From: Planctomycetota bacterium
Lineage (GTDB): Bacteria > Planctomycetota > UBA1135 > GCA-002686595
DNA: 64,000 nucleotides
Reading direction: 5' to 3'
Assembly: GCA_016712565.1 (NCBI GenBank)
Contig: JADJQU010000009.1
Location: forward strand, 186,001 to 250,000
In this document: positions 46,462 through 55,856 of the stretch, piece by piece
How positions within the stretch are numbered: the stretch's first letter is position 1
Layout: each line of letters opens with the position of its first letter
The notes under the pieces: generated by a model
Databases searched by the model: none
What the model was told of the DNA's origin: nothing
Seen by the model: only the letters and a program-made list of their open reading frames with translations
Program-made: the position numbers and the translations under genes

Positions 46462-47490
46462 CTACGGGAACGGCAGCACGACGTCCGCCGACCTGGTGGT
46501 GTCGACCCCCTGGCAGAGCACTTCCTCCGGGAACCGCAGCAGGACCAGGGTCATCCGCGACGGCAGGCTCCCGGTGAGCACGAGCCGGCCCTGACCGTCC
46601 GTGGTCGCCATCGCGGGCGCGCCGGGAAGGCCGACGCCCAGGTGCGCGAGCGGAACTGCGGCGCCATCGACGAAGCGCAGTTCGATCGTGCCGCACAGGT
46701 TCGTTGGGGGCACGACGATTTCCACCGGCCCCTGATCCGGCGTGGCGGGCCGAGCCGCGTAGAGCTCGATGCGGTCGCGGGCGGCACGCCACGCAGCCAG
46801 CGTGTAGGGTCGCTGCTGGAGCCCATCCACGCTGAAGCTCCCGTCGGCTTGCGCCTGCACCCTGCGAGGCGCGCGGCTCGAGGCCGCCTCGAGGGTCGCG
46901 GCATCCCGGCCTGCGGGTTCGATCAGCGTCCCGTCGAGCAGGGCGATGCGCCAGCCCTCCCCCGCGCGGCCCTCGGTCGAGCTCACGCGCCCGTGGAGCT
47001 TCCCCGCGGGCGGGCCGAGCCGCAGCAGATTCCCAGAGGCGGCGGGTCGATCCTCGCGCGCCGGCTGGAACCCAGGCAGGGTCGCGTAGAGGGGATGGTC
47101 GAGGCTCGGGGCGTTGATTTCGAAGGCGCCGTCCGTCGTGGAGAAGGCGCGGGCGCCGGAGCACCACACCTGGGCCTTGGCGGCGTAGGTGCCTTCGGCC
47201 AGGACCACGTGACCACGCAGGGTCCTGTTCGCCGCCCGCGGCGCGTCGCTTTCCTCGGGCTCGATCCCGATCGCGGCCGCAACCCCGGTGCGCGCGAGCA
47301 CCGGCTCACTCCGCGCCGGCGGCTGGAGGCCCTTGCCGCGCGCTGCGTCGGCGGCCTCCTCGGGCCGCTCCGAGTCGAGCGCGGGCGGTCCGCCGTCCCT
47401 GCGCGCCGGCGGCCAGGCCGCGAGGGCCCCGCCCAGCAGGCACAGGCCGGCGGCCCAGGCGAGGACCCTCGGTTCGGACCGCGAGCCCAT
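46462..47490 (-). CDS. Membrane-anchored carboxypeptidase-regulatory-like protein
   Basis: The 342-residue product begins MGSRSEPRVLAWAAGLCLLG with one membrane segment. A disordered Pro/Arg/Glu-rich linker (about residues 30-85) comes next. Beta-sandwich modules with CarboxypepD_reg-like patterns follow (LRGHVVLAEGTYAAKAQVWC, GKLHGRVSSTEGRAGEGWRI, DGSFSVDGLQQRPYTLAAWR, GTIELRFVDGAAVPLAHLGV). It resembles the frameshifted gene at 31377 in design. It is seven bases downstream of the PPC-domain lipoprotein gene and likely shares its transcript. A structural cell-envelope role is inferred. Confidence 0.75.
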   Translation of the reverse strand: MGSRSEPRVLAWAAGLCLLGGALAAWPPARRDGGPPALDSERPEEAADAARGKGLQPPARSEPVLARTGVAAAIGIEPEESDAPRAANRTLRGHVVLAEGTYAAKAQVWCSGARAFSTTDGAFEINAPSLDHPLYATLPGFQPAREDRPAASGNLLRLGPPAGKLHGRVSSTEGRAGEGWRIALLDGTLIEPAGRDAATLEAASSRAPRRVQAQADGSFSVDGLQQRPYTLAAWRAARDRIELYAARPATPDQGPVEIVVPPTNLCGTIELRFVDGAAVPLAHLGVGLPGAPAMATTDGQGRLVLTGSLPSRMTLVLLRFPEEVLCQGVDTTRSADVVLPFP

Positions 47491-47497
47491 GGGCCGG

Positions 47498-49222
47498 TCA
47501 GCGTTTCTCGATCACGTAGTGGTAGTCCGCCTGCCCCAGATTGTTGACGGCTTCCACGCGGGCGTAATAGGTCCCCGTCGCCGCCGGGAGGAAGCAGGCG
47601 GCGCCGGTGGGCAGGCCCGAAACCACTCCTTCGGTGCCGATCACCTTGCCGTAGTGGGATTCCGCCACGAGTCCGCCGGCGTCGTTCAGCAGGCGCACGC
47701 GCGACGGCAGCGCCGATCCGTGCCCGGAGTACTCGAAGAATCCGTCGCTGTGCAGGCTCTTGGCCGCATAGATCTGGATCGTGACCGGCACGCCCTGGGT
47801 GGCGCTGAAACTGAAGAAGTCGTCGTCGTTGGCGTCGATCACGACGCCCGAAGCGCGTCCCCCGCCGTCGAGCGAGTCGGCGTTGGCGATGGAGTCGTTG
47901 TCCTCGGTTTCCCAGAGCGAGGAGCAGAAGCGCTCCAGGCGCAGGGCATAGGGCGTCGCCGACGCGGCGGCGGGCACGCGCAGGTAGAACGTCCCGCTGT
48001 GGCGCAACAGGATCGACTGGGTGTGCAGGTTGCCTTCGGGATCGACCAGGAGCGCACTGGTGCCGTCCGAGTCCAGCGCTTGCAGCGCCACCGTGTCCGT
48101 GGCTTCGCGCCAGTTGCCGGAGTGGAAGCACTGCACGCGCACGAGGTCGCCGGCGGTCCCCGTGAAGGAGAAGCAGTCGTCGTCGCCCGTGGTCGCCTGG
48201 CCCTCGAGGATCGCGCCGTAGCTGAGCGCCTGCGCGGCGAGCGGCGAGTCGTTGCTCTCGACTTCGCTGGTCAAACCCGTGGCGCTGGAGCTGGAGTAGG
48301 CCAGGTAGTACTCGCCGTCCCCCGATCCGACCTGCTCCTCGATCTGCACGAAATACGTCCCGGGCGTGTCGATGCGGAAGTGGATCGCCGGGTCGGAGAA
48401 GAAGGCGTCGTTGCTGCTCGCAAGCTGCGTGGTTCCGTCGGAGTCCCACAGGCGCATCCGCCCGTCGAAGTAGTCGTCGTCCCCGTGGAAGACCCCGTTG
48501 CGATAGGCGGTGAGCTCGAAGCGCACGAAGCTCGGCGCCGCGACCGTGAAGGAGTACACGTCGACTTCGTCGTCCACGTGGTAGCCGCGCAGGTTGCCGT
48601 CGGCGATGGCCTCGCTGGTCCCCGGCGTGTCGTTGCCGCCGCTGGCTCCACTGGGCTCCAGTTCCGTCTGGACACCGGCCAGCGTCACCGTACGGACCCG
48701 GAAGGCGTAGTCTCCGCCGTCGAGTGCCGGATTGTCCTGGCGGATCGCCACGTAGTGCTGGCCCGTCGTCGCGACGCGGTAGATCGGCATGTCGAGATCG
48801 TGACGGCCCCAGTCCCAGCCCCCCGACGTGGCTCCGCTGTAGTCGTGCTCGAGCAGCTTGCTGGTGCCGTCCACGTCGTAGAGCGTCAGGCGCGGCAGAT
48901 TCCGGCCCTGGTTGTCGTCCCAGTGCGCTTGGTCGAGGCGCGTGGCGAAGAGCTCGATCGAAATGAACTGACCCGCGGTCAACATCACGGACCAGTAGTC
49001 GACGTCACCGACCGCGTCGAGCGACCCGGTCGCGTTGTCCCCGAGGGCGGTGGCGTCGGCCTCGGCCGCGGTGTTGTTGCCTTCGGACTCCAGCTGCGCG
49101 GCGCCGCCTCCTCCACCGCCGCCTCCCCCGCCGCCTCCCCCACCGCCACCGCCGCAGCCCGGCAGGCAGAGCAGCGACAAGGTCACGAGCCCAGGGAATC
49201 GCGCCAGAAATCGAGTTCGCAT
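47498..49222 (-). CDS. Lipoprotein with poly-Gly linker and repeated PPC-type domains
   Basis: The 574-residue product has lipobox LPGC followed directly by a run of 16 Gly, then several pre-peptidase C-terminal (PPC)-type beta-sandwich repeats. Each starts with an acidic ESEGNNTAAEADA/TEDNDSIANADSL-like motif and has D-x-D-x-(Y/F)-S/W and G-T-Y-(Y/F)-V elements (GDVDYWSV, DEVDVYSF, DDDCFSF, DDDFFSF). About four repeats can be counted. PPC domains usually accompany secreted hydrolases, but no catalytic domain is present. A start at 49234 is also possible. It probably forms a surface scaffold. Confidence 0.83.
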   Translation of the reverse strand: MRTRFLARFPGLVTLSLLCLPGCGGGGGGGGGGGGGGGGGAAQLESEGNNTAAEADATALGDNATGSLDAVGDVDYWSVMLTAGQFISIELFATRLDQAHWDDNQGRNLPRLTLYDVDGTSKLLEHDYSGATSGGWDWGRHDLDMPIYRVATTGQHYVAIRQDNPALDGGDYAFRVRTVTLAGVQTELEPSGASGGNDTPGTSEAIADGNLRGYHVDDEVDVYSFTVAAPSFVRFELTAYRNGVFHGDDDYFDGRMRLWDSDGTTQLASSNDAFFSDPAIHFRIDTPGTYFVQIEEQVGSGDGEYYLAYSSSSATGLTSEVESNDSPLAAQALSYGAILEGQATTGDDDCFSFTGTAGDLVRVQCFHSGNWREATDTVALQALDSDGTSALLVDPEGNLHTQSILLRHSGTFYLRVPAAASATPYALRLERFCSSLWETEDNDSIANADSLDGGGRASGVVIDANDDDFFSFSATQGVPVTIQIYAAKSLHSDGFFEYSGHGSALPSRVRLLNDAGGLVAESHYGKVIGTEGVVSGLPTGAACFLPAATGTYYARVEAVNNLGQADYHYVIEKR

Positions 49223-49566
49223 CGGTTGGCCTCTCATCTGCACCCGGGCCCCAGATCGGCCCCGGCGCACGGGGTTCTTGAACCCGAGGCCGGCATGGGG
49301 CGTGGGCCCCGTGATCGGCGGGCGGAACGGGCCCCCAGGGCCCCCAGAGGAGGATCGCGCTCGCGATTTTCTTGCCCCTCGGCCCGCGCGACTCCGTGAA
49401 ACCGCGCGACCTCCGCCTTCCCGCGCCCAGCCGTTGCTCCGCGGCGCGGCCCTCCACAGGGACCCTGCGCGCGAGGGGTCGCGCGGTCGGAATCGGACGC
49501 TGCGGGGCCGGCACCTCGGCCCCAGGTGCAGTTGCCAGCCGTCGGGAAGAAAGGCAGGGTGGAGCC

Positions 49567-50340
49567 GTGCGTGGCTCCTACTACTGGCGCGTGATCGCCA
49601 CCGGTTTCGCCTTCGCGATCTTCAACCTGGGGGGCCTGCTCGCGGCCGTTTCGGCCATCGCGGTCTGCCGCCTGGCCCCTGGATCGCGGCGGACGAAGGA
49701 GCAGCGTGCCCAGCGGGTGATCCACTCGATGTTCGCGGGCTTCATCCTGCTCCTGCGCGGACTCGGGCTCCTGACGTGCTCTCGGGCCGGGCTGGAGCGC
49801 CTGCGCACGGCGCCGCCCTCTCTGGTGATCGCCAATCACCCGACGCTGCTCGACGTGGTGTTCCTGATCGGTTCAATGCCGCGCGTGGACTGCGTGGTCA
49901 AGGCGGCGGTCTGGCGCAATCTGTTCTTCCGTGGAGTGGTGCGCGCGGCGGGCTACATCCCCAACAGCGAGGGACCGGAACTGGTGGACGACTGCGTGGC
50001 CCGGATCTCGGCGGGAAGGCACGTGCTCCTGTTCCCCGAGGGAACGCGCTCACCGGCGGGCTCGCTGCGACACTTCCAGCGCGGCGCGGCGCGCATCGCC
50101 CTGCGTGCGCGCTGCGAAATCCACCCCATCCTGATCACCTGCGAGCCGCCGACTCTTCTGAAGGGCATGCCCTTCTTCCACGTGCCGGCCCGCAGGCCGC
50201 ATTTTTCGCTCTCGCACCTGGAGCCGATCCGGGCGGCCGACCACCTGGAAGACGGCGCGGAGACGCCGCTTGCCGTGCGACGACTGAACTCCGCCCTCGA
50301 GGAGTTGTACGAGCAGCGCCTGGGAACACGCTGCTCCTGA
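49567..50340 (+). CDS. 1-acyl-glycerol-3-phosphate acyltransferase family (PlsC-like)
   Basis: The 257-residue product starts at GTG (VRGSYYWRVIATGFAFAIFN), with a membrane helix in the first 35 residues. It has the acyltransferase motifs NHPTLLD (His91 and Asp96, the HX4D catalytic pair) and FPEGTRS (156-162). PlsC-type enzymes move acyl groups from ACP or CoA to an acceptor. Next to ketosynthase genes it may acylate a cluster-made lipid rather than phospholipid. It is convergent with the chain-length-factor-like gene, separated by 12 bases. Confidence 0.85.
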   Translation: MRGSYYWRVIATGFAFAIFNLGGLLAAVSAIAVCRLAPGSRRTKEQRAQRVIHSMFAGFILLLRGLGLLTCSRAGLERLRTAPPSLVIANHPTLLDVVFLIGSMPRVDCVVKAAVWRNLFFRGVVRAAGYIPNSEGPELVDDCVARISAGRHVLLFPEGTRSPAGSLRHFQRGAARIALRARCEIHPILITCEPPTLLKGMPFFHVPARRPHFSLSHLEPIRAADHLEDGAETPLAVRRLNSALEELYEQRLGTRCS

Positions 50341-50352
50341 CCCCCCCGCGGG

Positions 50353-51129
50353 TCAGGTGCCCGGCGCGGGCGGCGTGGTCCGCGAAAGGCGCAAGGAACG
50401 GCCCCCGAGTCCCAGTTCCAAGGCCCCTTGTCCCTGGAGCATCCAGGCCAGGAAGCGCAGGGCCTGGGGCAGTTCGCGGGCCGGTGCCCCTGGACCGGGG
50501 ATGGACCCGGGAAACTCCAGCGTGAACCGGGGTCGAGCCACACGGCTGGGTTCCAGGAGCAGCGCCAGGCCGAAGGCGCAGGGGTGCTCGTCCTCGAAGG
50601 CCTGGAACACCTCCGGGAACGGCTCGTCGGCGATCACCAACAACACGGGATGCCCGGGGTTCCGCCGGCCCACGGCCAGCGCCTCGATCAGCCCGGCGGC
50701 GAAGGTGTGGCGCCCCGCGCCGATGGCGCTGGAGGTGCAGCCGTTGCCCGCGCTGATCGAGAACAGCCCGCTTTGGGTGTTGTGCACGGAGTGGCTGAAG
50801 GCCGTGGGCGACAGAGGCGTTCCGCGGGCGATGTCGGAGAGCAGCGACACGCAAGCGTTCGCCTCCCCGTGCCGGGTGGCGAACACGCTGCACACGTCGG
50901 TCAGCAGCTCGGGAGGCGTGGCGTCGAAGGCCACCTGCAGGGCGATCTTGCTGAGACGCGAAAAACGCCGACGCACCATCGCCGGCACGAACTTGAGCTC
51001 GGGCGCTCCCGCCCGCGGGGGGGGCACGGGTTCCCGGGCCCACTGGAGCCACTCGTCGCGGGTGGCCAGGCCCGGCGCCCACGCGGACCAGGCGCGGACC
51101 TCGAAGTGCTTCGGGGAGGGGTGCTTCAC
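50353..51129 (-). CDS. Beta-ketoacyl synthase-like (chain-length-factor-like) protein
   Basis: The 258-residue product resembles the N-terminal KS-like domain PF13723: VFATRHGEANACVSLLSDIA, SPTAFSHSVHNTQSGLFSIS, AGNGCTSSAIGAGRHTFAAG, then LLVIADEPFPEVFQAF and FGLALLLEP. Such proteins pair with a KS subunit in aryl-polyene-type systems. The four-base overlap with the upstream ketosynthase gene (51126-52331) means equimolar coupled translation. It is shorter than a full KS, so it cannot condense alone. A role in chain length or in heterodimer formation is inferred. Confidence 0.82.
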   Translation of the reverse strand: MKHPSPKHFEVRAWSAWAPGLATRDEWLQWAREPVPPPRAGAPELKFVPAMVRRRFSRLSKIALQVAFDATPPELLTDVCSVFATRHGEANACVSLLSDIARGTPLSPTAFSHSVHNTQSGLFSISAGNGCTSSAIGAGRHTFAAGLIEALAVGRRNPGHPVLLVIADEPFPEVFQAFEDEHPCAFGLALLLEPSRVARPRFTLEFPGSIPGPGAPARELPQALRFLAWMLQGQGALELGLGGRSLRLSRTTPPAPGT

Positions 51130-52331
51130 GGGAGCCTCCTCTCGAGCACCACCGTGCAGTTGTTCCCTCCGAATCCGAAGGCGCTACTCATCGCGAGCCT
51201 GCGCCCCCTTGCGGTCACGGTCTCTCCGGGCCCCACCAGGCGAATGGCGGCCAGCTCCGAGTCCCGCTCGCCGTCGAACACGTGGGGAGGCAGGGCGAGT
51301 TCACCGCGGCGCTCGTGCTCCAGCACCAGCCAGCAGAACGCGATCTCGGTGGCCCCCGCGGCCCCCAGCGTGTGGCCGGTCAGCGGCTTGGTGGAGCTGC
51401 ACGGCACGTCGAGCCCGAGCACACGCTCCACCGCCCGGCTCTCCATGGCGTCGTTCAACGGCGTTCCGGTGCCGTGGAGGTTCAGGTAGAGGATCTCCGC
51501 CGGCTCGGCCCCGGCGTCCTTCAGGGCGGCTCGCAGGGCGCGTTCGGCCCCGCCGCCGGTGGGGTCCGGTGCCGACATGTGATGGTGGTCCGAGGATTCG
51601 CCGCACCCGGCCAATTGAATGCCGCCGGGGCCCCGCGCCATGACGAACAGGGCCGCCGCCTCGCCGAGGTTCAGGCCGCGGCGATTGCGGCTGAAGGGGT
51701 TCGTGCGCTCCGAGGCCACGGCCTCCAGGGCGCTGAAACCGCGGGCGGTCATGGGCGCGAGGGTGTCGACTCCGCCGGCGATCACCGCATCGCACAGGTC
51801 CAGCTCCAAGAGCGAGCGCGCGCTCACCAGGGCCTTGGCGCTGGAGGAGCAGGCCGTGGAAACGGTGTAGGCGGGCCCGGCGGCCCCGCTGGCGAGCGCG
51901 AGGTACTGGGCCAGGCCGCCGTGCTCGAATTGCTCGTAGGAGAACTCCGGCGGCAGGCTCCCCTGGGTGATCCAGCGCCCGATGGCGGCACCCGTCTCGT
52001 CGATGCCCGACGTGCTGGTGCCCACCACCACGGCCACGCGCTCCGCGCCGAAACGCGAGACGGCCGAATCCACGGCGTGCCGGATCTGGTTGAGGGCCAG
52101 CAGGGCCAGCCGATTGTTGCGGCAGCGAAATCGGGCGTGGACGTCCGGAAGCTCCGGCAGGGGCTCGCGAAAGGCGCCCACCAGCAGATCGCCGTGGGAA
52201 AGCAGGCCGGGTCTGGGCGCCAGCCCCGTGAGGTCGCCGGCAATCAGGCGCGCGTAGTTGCGAGCGACCCCCGCTCCCAAGGCGGTGGCCAGGCCGACCG
52301 CTTCCAATTCGCAGGGTCCTCCGAGGCTCAT
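51126..52331 (-). CDS. Beta-ketoacyl-[ACP] synthase (FabF/KASII-like)
   Basis: The 401-residue product has the full Cys-His-His catalytic set: Cys161 in TVSTACSSSAKAL, His286 in LHGTGTPLND and His320 in KPLTGHTLGAAG. It should extend acyl-ACP by decarboxylative condensation. It sits upstream of the KS-like partner on the minus strand and divergent from a lipoprotein gene at 52513. With DarA and DarB nearby it is expected to make a specialised acyl chain rather than normal fatty acids. Confidence 0.9.
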   Translation of the reverse strand: MSLGGPCELEAVGLATALGAGVARNYARLIAGDLTGLAPRPGLLSHGDLLVGAFREPLPELPDVHARFRCRNNRLALLALNQIRHAVDSAVSRFGAERVAVVVGTSTSGIDETGAAIGRWITQGSLPPEFSYEQFEHGGLAQYLALASGAAGPAYTVSTACSSSAKALVSARSLLELDLCDAVIAGGVDTLAPMTARGFSALEAVASERTNPFSRNRRGLNLGEAAALFVMARGPGGIQLAGCGESSDHHHMSAPDPTGGGAERALRAALKDAGAEPAEILYLNLHGTGTPLNDAMESRAVERVLGLDVPCSSTKPLTGHTLGAAGATEIAFCWLVLEHERRGELALPPHVFDGERDSELAAIRLVGPGETVTARGRRLAMSSAFGFGGNNCTVVLERRLP

Positions 52332-52512
52332 GCTGGGATCAAGGTGGGGGTCGGGCGCGACGCCGTCCGCTGGGGCAGCAGAACCGCAACATCGTAGGAA
52401 GTTGGAGAGCCCGCGGGAAAAGCCAGGCTCGCCACCGGGGCTCGAATTGGACTTGCGGCGCCCGGGGCGGGGTGGAAGACTCCGCTCCTGCCCGCTTCAC
52501 CGGAGAATCCAC

Positions 52513-53115
52513 ATGCCGATCCGCGCCTCACGCCGTGCCCTGTTGGCCTTCCTGTTCCTCGCCCTCGCCGGAGCGTTCGCGGCCTGCCACACGGCGGGCG
52601 GTGCCTCGGTCGATGCCAACCGCTGGACGGGCAAGACCGTCTACACGCGGGTCGGCATGCGGGTCGAGCCGGCCAAGAAAGTGGCGGGCTGGCACATGTA
52701 CAGCACCAACCACGTGGGCCTGCCCAAGTTCATCCCGGCCGGGAGCAAGTTCACCTTCCGTGACTTCGGCCGCAATCGCGCCAACCTGGTGGGCGAGGAC
52801 GGAGCGCTGGTGGAATTGGAGTACGTCACCCGGCACCACCCGGACCTGACCTTCGACACCTGGCTGGAGCGGCAGCTGTCGGAAACGCCGACGGAACTGC
52901 CGGGCGACCTGAGCGACAAGGAGAAGGAGGCCGTCGCCGCCGGCCGGTACGAGGTGGGCATGTCGCGGGCGGCCCTCTTCCTGGCCATCGGCTACCCCCC
53001 CAGCGCGCTGACCCCCGGTCTGAACGACGCCCAGCTCACCTACGAAGTCCGGCGCTTCAACCGGGTCATCTTCCAGTTCGACGCCGAGGGCCGGCTCTCC
53101 GCGATCCAGCACTAG
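52513..53115 (+). CDS. Lipoprotein of unknown function (SmpA/BamE-like C-terminus)
   Basis: The 200-residue product has a lipobox-like AFAAC after a signal peptide. A domain with WHMYSTNHVGLPKFIPAGSK and FRDFGRNRANLVGEDG follows. The C-terminal VGMSRAALFLAIGYPPS and FNRVIFQFDAEGRLSAIQ resembles the SmpA/OmlA pattern (G-M-s-r-x-x-v-x-x-x-x-G-x-P). BamE-like lipoproteins help outer-membrane assembly, but the identity here is uncertain. It opens the plus-strand part of the lipid cluster and is divergent from the KS operon, with about 180 bases between. Confidence 0.72.
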   Translation: MPIRASRRALLAFLFLALAGAFAACHTAGGASVDANRWTGKTVYTRVGMRVEPAKKVAGWHMYSTNHVGLPKFIPAGSKFTFRDFGRNRANLVGEDGALVELEYVTRHHPDLTFDTWLERQLSETPTELPGDLSDKEKEAVAAGRYEVGMSRAALFLAIGYPPSALTPGLNDAQLTYEVRRFNRVIFQFDAEGRLSAIQH

Positions 53116-53307
53116 ACGGGCACCGCCCCACGGGGCCCGCCCCGGCCCTCGCGTCGGGCGCGGCCGTGCACGACGACGATCCTCGTCGTGGTCCGGGGGG
53201 CCTGGAGGCCGTTCCCCCGGTGCTCCATGGGGCTCCTCGGGCCTTCCCGGGGCTCCGCCCCCGGAGCCGCACCCGCTACACTGCCGGGGTTCCCTCCGAG
53301 GAGCCCG

Positions 53308-54231
53308 TTGAAGAAGGTCCTGGTCGTCCAGTACTCCCAGAGCGGCCAGCTGACCGACGTGGTGGCGCAGATCGTCGGCCCGCTGCGTGAAGCGGCCGGG
53401 GTCGAGGTGATCGTCGAGACGGTTCGGCCGGTCTCCCCCTACCCGTTTCCCTGGCCGGTGCTGCGCTTCTTCGACACGTTCCCGGAGGCCGTGTACCTCG
53501 ATCCGCCCGCCCTCCAGGCGTTCCAGGTGGACCCGGCGGAACGGTTCGACCTGGTGATCCTGGGCTACCAGGCCTGGTTCCTGTCGCCCTCGCTGCCGAT
53601 CACCGGCTTCCTCCAGAGCGAAACCGGCCGCAGGCTCCTGGCCGACACCCCCGTGGTGACCGTGGTCGCCTGCCGGGACATGTGGCTGATGGCCCAGGAG
53701 CAGGTGCGCGGTCTGCTGGCCGCCTGCGGGGCCCGCCTGGTGGGCCACGTGGCCCTGGTGGACGAGGCGGGGAGCATCGGCTCCTTCCTGGCCACACCGT
53801 TCTGGGTCTGGACCGGCAACCGGGGCCCGCGCCTGTGGGGGCTGATCCCCCGGGCCGGGGTCAACCCCAGGGAAATCGCCGCCTCCCGGCGCTTTGGGGA
53901 GCGGATCGCCTCGGTGCTGGCGGCGGGCAGGCCCCTGGACGAGACCCTGCTGCGGGGCCTGGATGCGGTCCGGGTCAACGAGCGCCTGATCGGCAGCGAG
54001 CGCGCCATCCGCCGGGGATTCCTCCTCTGGGGCCGCCTGCTGCGTTCCCTGGGTCCCCAGGGGGCCCTGGCGCGCAAACCCGTGCTCTTGCTCTACATTG
54101 TGTGGTTGGTGGCGATGATCCTGACGGTCGTCCCCCTGGCGGCCCTGATCAAGACGCTGCTGGCCCCCCTGACCCGCAACCGGATCGCCGCCCAAAAGGC
54201 CTACTACAGCGCGCCCTCGGGCTCGCGCTGA
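53308..54231 (+). CDS. darA: Dialkylresorcinol-type enzyme DarA homologue
   Basis: The 307-residue product starts at a TTG (MKKVLVVQYSQSGQLTDVVA) with GAGGAG just upstream. The N-terminal flavodoxin-like segment and the motif PYPFPWPVLRFFDTFPEAVY match DarA. That family is annotated as dialkylresorcinol condensing/aromatising enzyme and acts with the ketosynthase DarB. Residues 50-200 contain FDLVILGYQAWFLSPSLPIT. Near the C-terminus is a membrane helix (LLLYIVWLVAMILTVVPLAA), placing the enzyme at the cytoplasmic membrane. The 13-base gap to darB indicates one transcript. Confidence 0.85.
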   Translation: MKKVLVVQYSQSGQLTDVVAQIVGPLREAAGVEVIVETVRPVSPYPFPWPVLRFFDTFPEAVYLDPPALQAFQVDPAERFDLVILGYQAWFLSPSLPITGFLQSETGRRLLADTPVVTVVACRDMWLMAQEQVRGLLAACGARLVGHVALVDEAGSIGSFLATPFWVWTGNRGPRLWGLIPRAGVNPREIAASRRFGERIASVLAAGRPLDETLLRGLDAVRVNERLIGSERAIRRGFLLWGRLLRSLGPQGALARKPVLLLYIVWLVAMILTVVPLAALIKTLLAPLTRNRIAAQKAYYSAPSGSR

Positions 54232-54244
54232 CCCTCGACCCCGA

Positions 54245-55402
54245 GTGAACGTCTACATCACCCATCTCTCGGCCTTCCTGCCCAACGCCCCCGTGTCCAA
54301 CGACGACATGGAAGCCGTGCTCGGGCAGGTGGGTGACCGGCCCTCGCGCGCGCGCCGGACGGTGCTGCGCTCCAACGGGATCCAAACCCGGCACTACGCC
54401 GTGGACCCGGCCACGGGAAGGCCCACGCACACCAACGCCCAACTGGCGGCCGAGGCGGTGCGGCGGCTCGCCTCGCCCGGATTCAACCTCTCGGATCTGG
54501 AATGCCTGGCGGTCGGCACCGCCATCGGCGATCAACTGATGCCGAGCCACGCCAGCATGGTCCACGGCGAGCTCGGCTCCCCGCCCTGCGAGCTCTTGTC
54601 CTCCGGCGGCGTGTGCCTGTCCAGCCTGACCGCCATGAAGTACGCCGCCATGGGCGTCGCCACCGGCGAGTTCCGGCGCGCGGTCGCCTGCGGCTCGGAA
54701 CTCTCCTCGGCCATGATGCGCTCGGGCCTCTTTTCGGAGGAGGTCGAGTCCAAGGCCGCGGCCCTGGAGCAGAACCCCGAGATCGCCTTCGACAAGGACT
54801 TCCTGCGCTGGATGCTCTCCGACGGCGCCGGCGCCGCGCTCTTGGAGCCCCGGCCCGCCGCCACGGGGCTGTCGCTGCGCATCGACTGGATCTGGCAGCG
54901 CTCCTACGCCAACGAAATGGCCGCCTGCATGTACGCCGGCGCGGAAAAGCAGCCCGACGGCAACCTGCGCGGCTGGCAGACCTACGGCGCGCGCGAGTGG
55001 CTCGACGCCTCGGTGTTCTCTGTCAAGCAGGACATCAAGCAGCTCAACGAGCACATCATGCGCTACACGGTCGAGCGCGGCATCAGCGAGTGCCGCGAGC
55101 GCCACCCGATGTCGCCCGACCAGATCGACTGGTTCGTGCCCCACTACTCCTCCCATTTCTTCCGCGACCGCGTGGGGGCGAGCCTCGCCGCCGCCGATTT
55201 CGCGATCCCCATGGAGCGCTGGTTCACCAACCTGCCGACCAAGGGCAACACCGGCTCGGCCTCGATGTACATCCTGCTGGAGGAGCTGTTCCGCTCCGGC
55301 CGCGTCAAGCCCGGCCAGCGCGTGCTGTGCTACGTGCCCGAGAGCGGCCGCTTCTCCACGGGCTTCATGCACCTGACCGGCTGCACCGCCAACTCGCCCT
55401 GA
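54245..55402 (+). CDS. darB: Beta-ketoacyl synthase III-like DarB homologue
   Basis: The 385-residue product (GTG start, MNVYITHLSAFLPNAPVSND) has a KAS III catalytic triad: Cys124 (SSGGVCLSS), His300 (VPHYSSH) and Asn335 (TKGNTGSAS). DarB-type enzymes join two beta-keto acyl chains to give the cyclohexenone that becomes a dialkylresorcinol. The sequence NDDMEAVLGQVGDRPSRARR and RSNGIQTRHYAVD is typical of this branch rather than of fatty-acid FabH. It is flanked by darA and by two small cluster genes. No frameshift is seen. Confidence 0.88.
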   Translation: MNVYITHLSAFLPNAPVSNDDMEAVLGQVGDRPSRARRTVLRSNGIQTRHYAVDPATGRPTHTNAQLAAEAVRRLASPGFNLSDLECLAVGTAIGDQLMPSHASMVHGELGSPPCELLSSGGVCLSSLTAMKYAAMGVATGEFRRAVACGSELSSAMMRSGLFSEEVESKAAALEQNPEIAFDKDFLRWMLSDGAGAALLEPRPAATGLSLRIDWIWQRSYANEMAACMYAGAEKQPDGNLRGWQTYGAREWLDASVFSVKQDIKQLNEHIMRYTVERGISECRERHPMSPDQIDWFVPHYSSHFFRDRVGASLAAADFAIPMERWFTNLPTKGNTGSASMYILLEELFRSGRVKPGQRVLCYVPESGRFSTGFMHLTGCTANSP

Positions 55403-55438
55403 GGGGCGGCGGGCGCCGGGTTCCAGCAGGGTTCCACC

Positions 55439-55846
55439 GTGAAGAAGGACGAGGTCCCGCAGCACGACGCCAAGGCGTTCCAGGGGCGCAAGAAAGCGCT
55501 CTACGCCCAGGACGAGCAGGGTCGCCTGCGCATCGTGCCCTCCAGCGGCTGGGAGGCCGAGGAGATCGTGCTCGACCAGGCGATCGCCGAGTTCGAGGCC
55601 CAGGCCGCCGACGCGCTCGCCCGCGCCCGCCGGGGCCAGGCGTCGGCCCTGGAGTACCACATGTACCGTCAGCGCATGGACGTGGTGCTCCTGGCCCAGA
55701 GCACCGGCTACTTCCGCTGGCGGGTGAAGCGCCATCTGCGCCCGGACCTTTTCGCCAGGCTCCCGGCCGCGAAACTGGCACGCTACGCCGACGCCCTGGG
55801 CCTTTCCGTGGACGAGGTTCGCGCGCTGCCTCCCGGCGGGCCCTGA
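55439..55846 (+). CDS. Small conserved protein of the DarB neighbourhood, HTH-like C-terminus
   Basis: The 135-residue product begins KKDEVPQHDAKAFQGRKKAL and contains VPSSGWEAEEIVLDQAIAEF. The C-terminal 50 residues (MDVVLLAQSTGYFRWRVKRH and LARYADALGLSVDEVRAL) look like an XRE-type helix-turn-helix core. It has no signal or membrane segment. It sits 36 bases after darB and 10 before the BtrH_N gene. I recall similar small proteins beside DarB-type synthases but cannot name a function. A regulator or scaffolding role is inferred only. Confidence 0.7.
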   Translation: MKKDEVPQHDAKAFQGRKKALYAQDEQGRLRIVPSSGWEAEEIVLDQAIAEFEAQAADALARARRGQASALEYHMYRQRMDVVLLAQSTGYFRWRVKRHLRPDLFARLPAAKLARYADALGLSVDEVRALPPGGP

Positions 55847-55856
55847 GCACCGCGCC

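Noticed and set aside
49085..49160. Non-coding G/C simple repeat
   Set aside because: It encodes the Gly16 linker right after the lipobox of a continuous lipoprotein frame.
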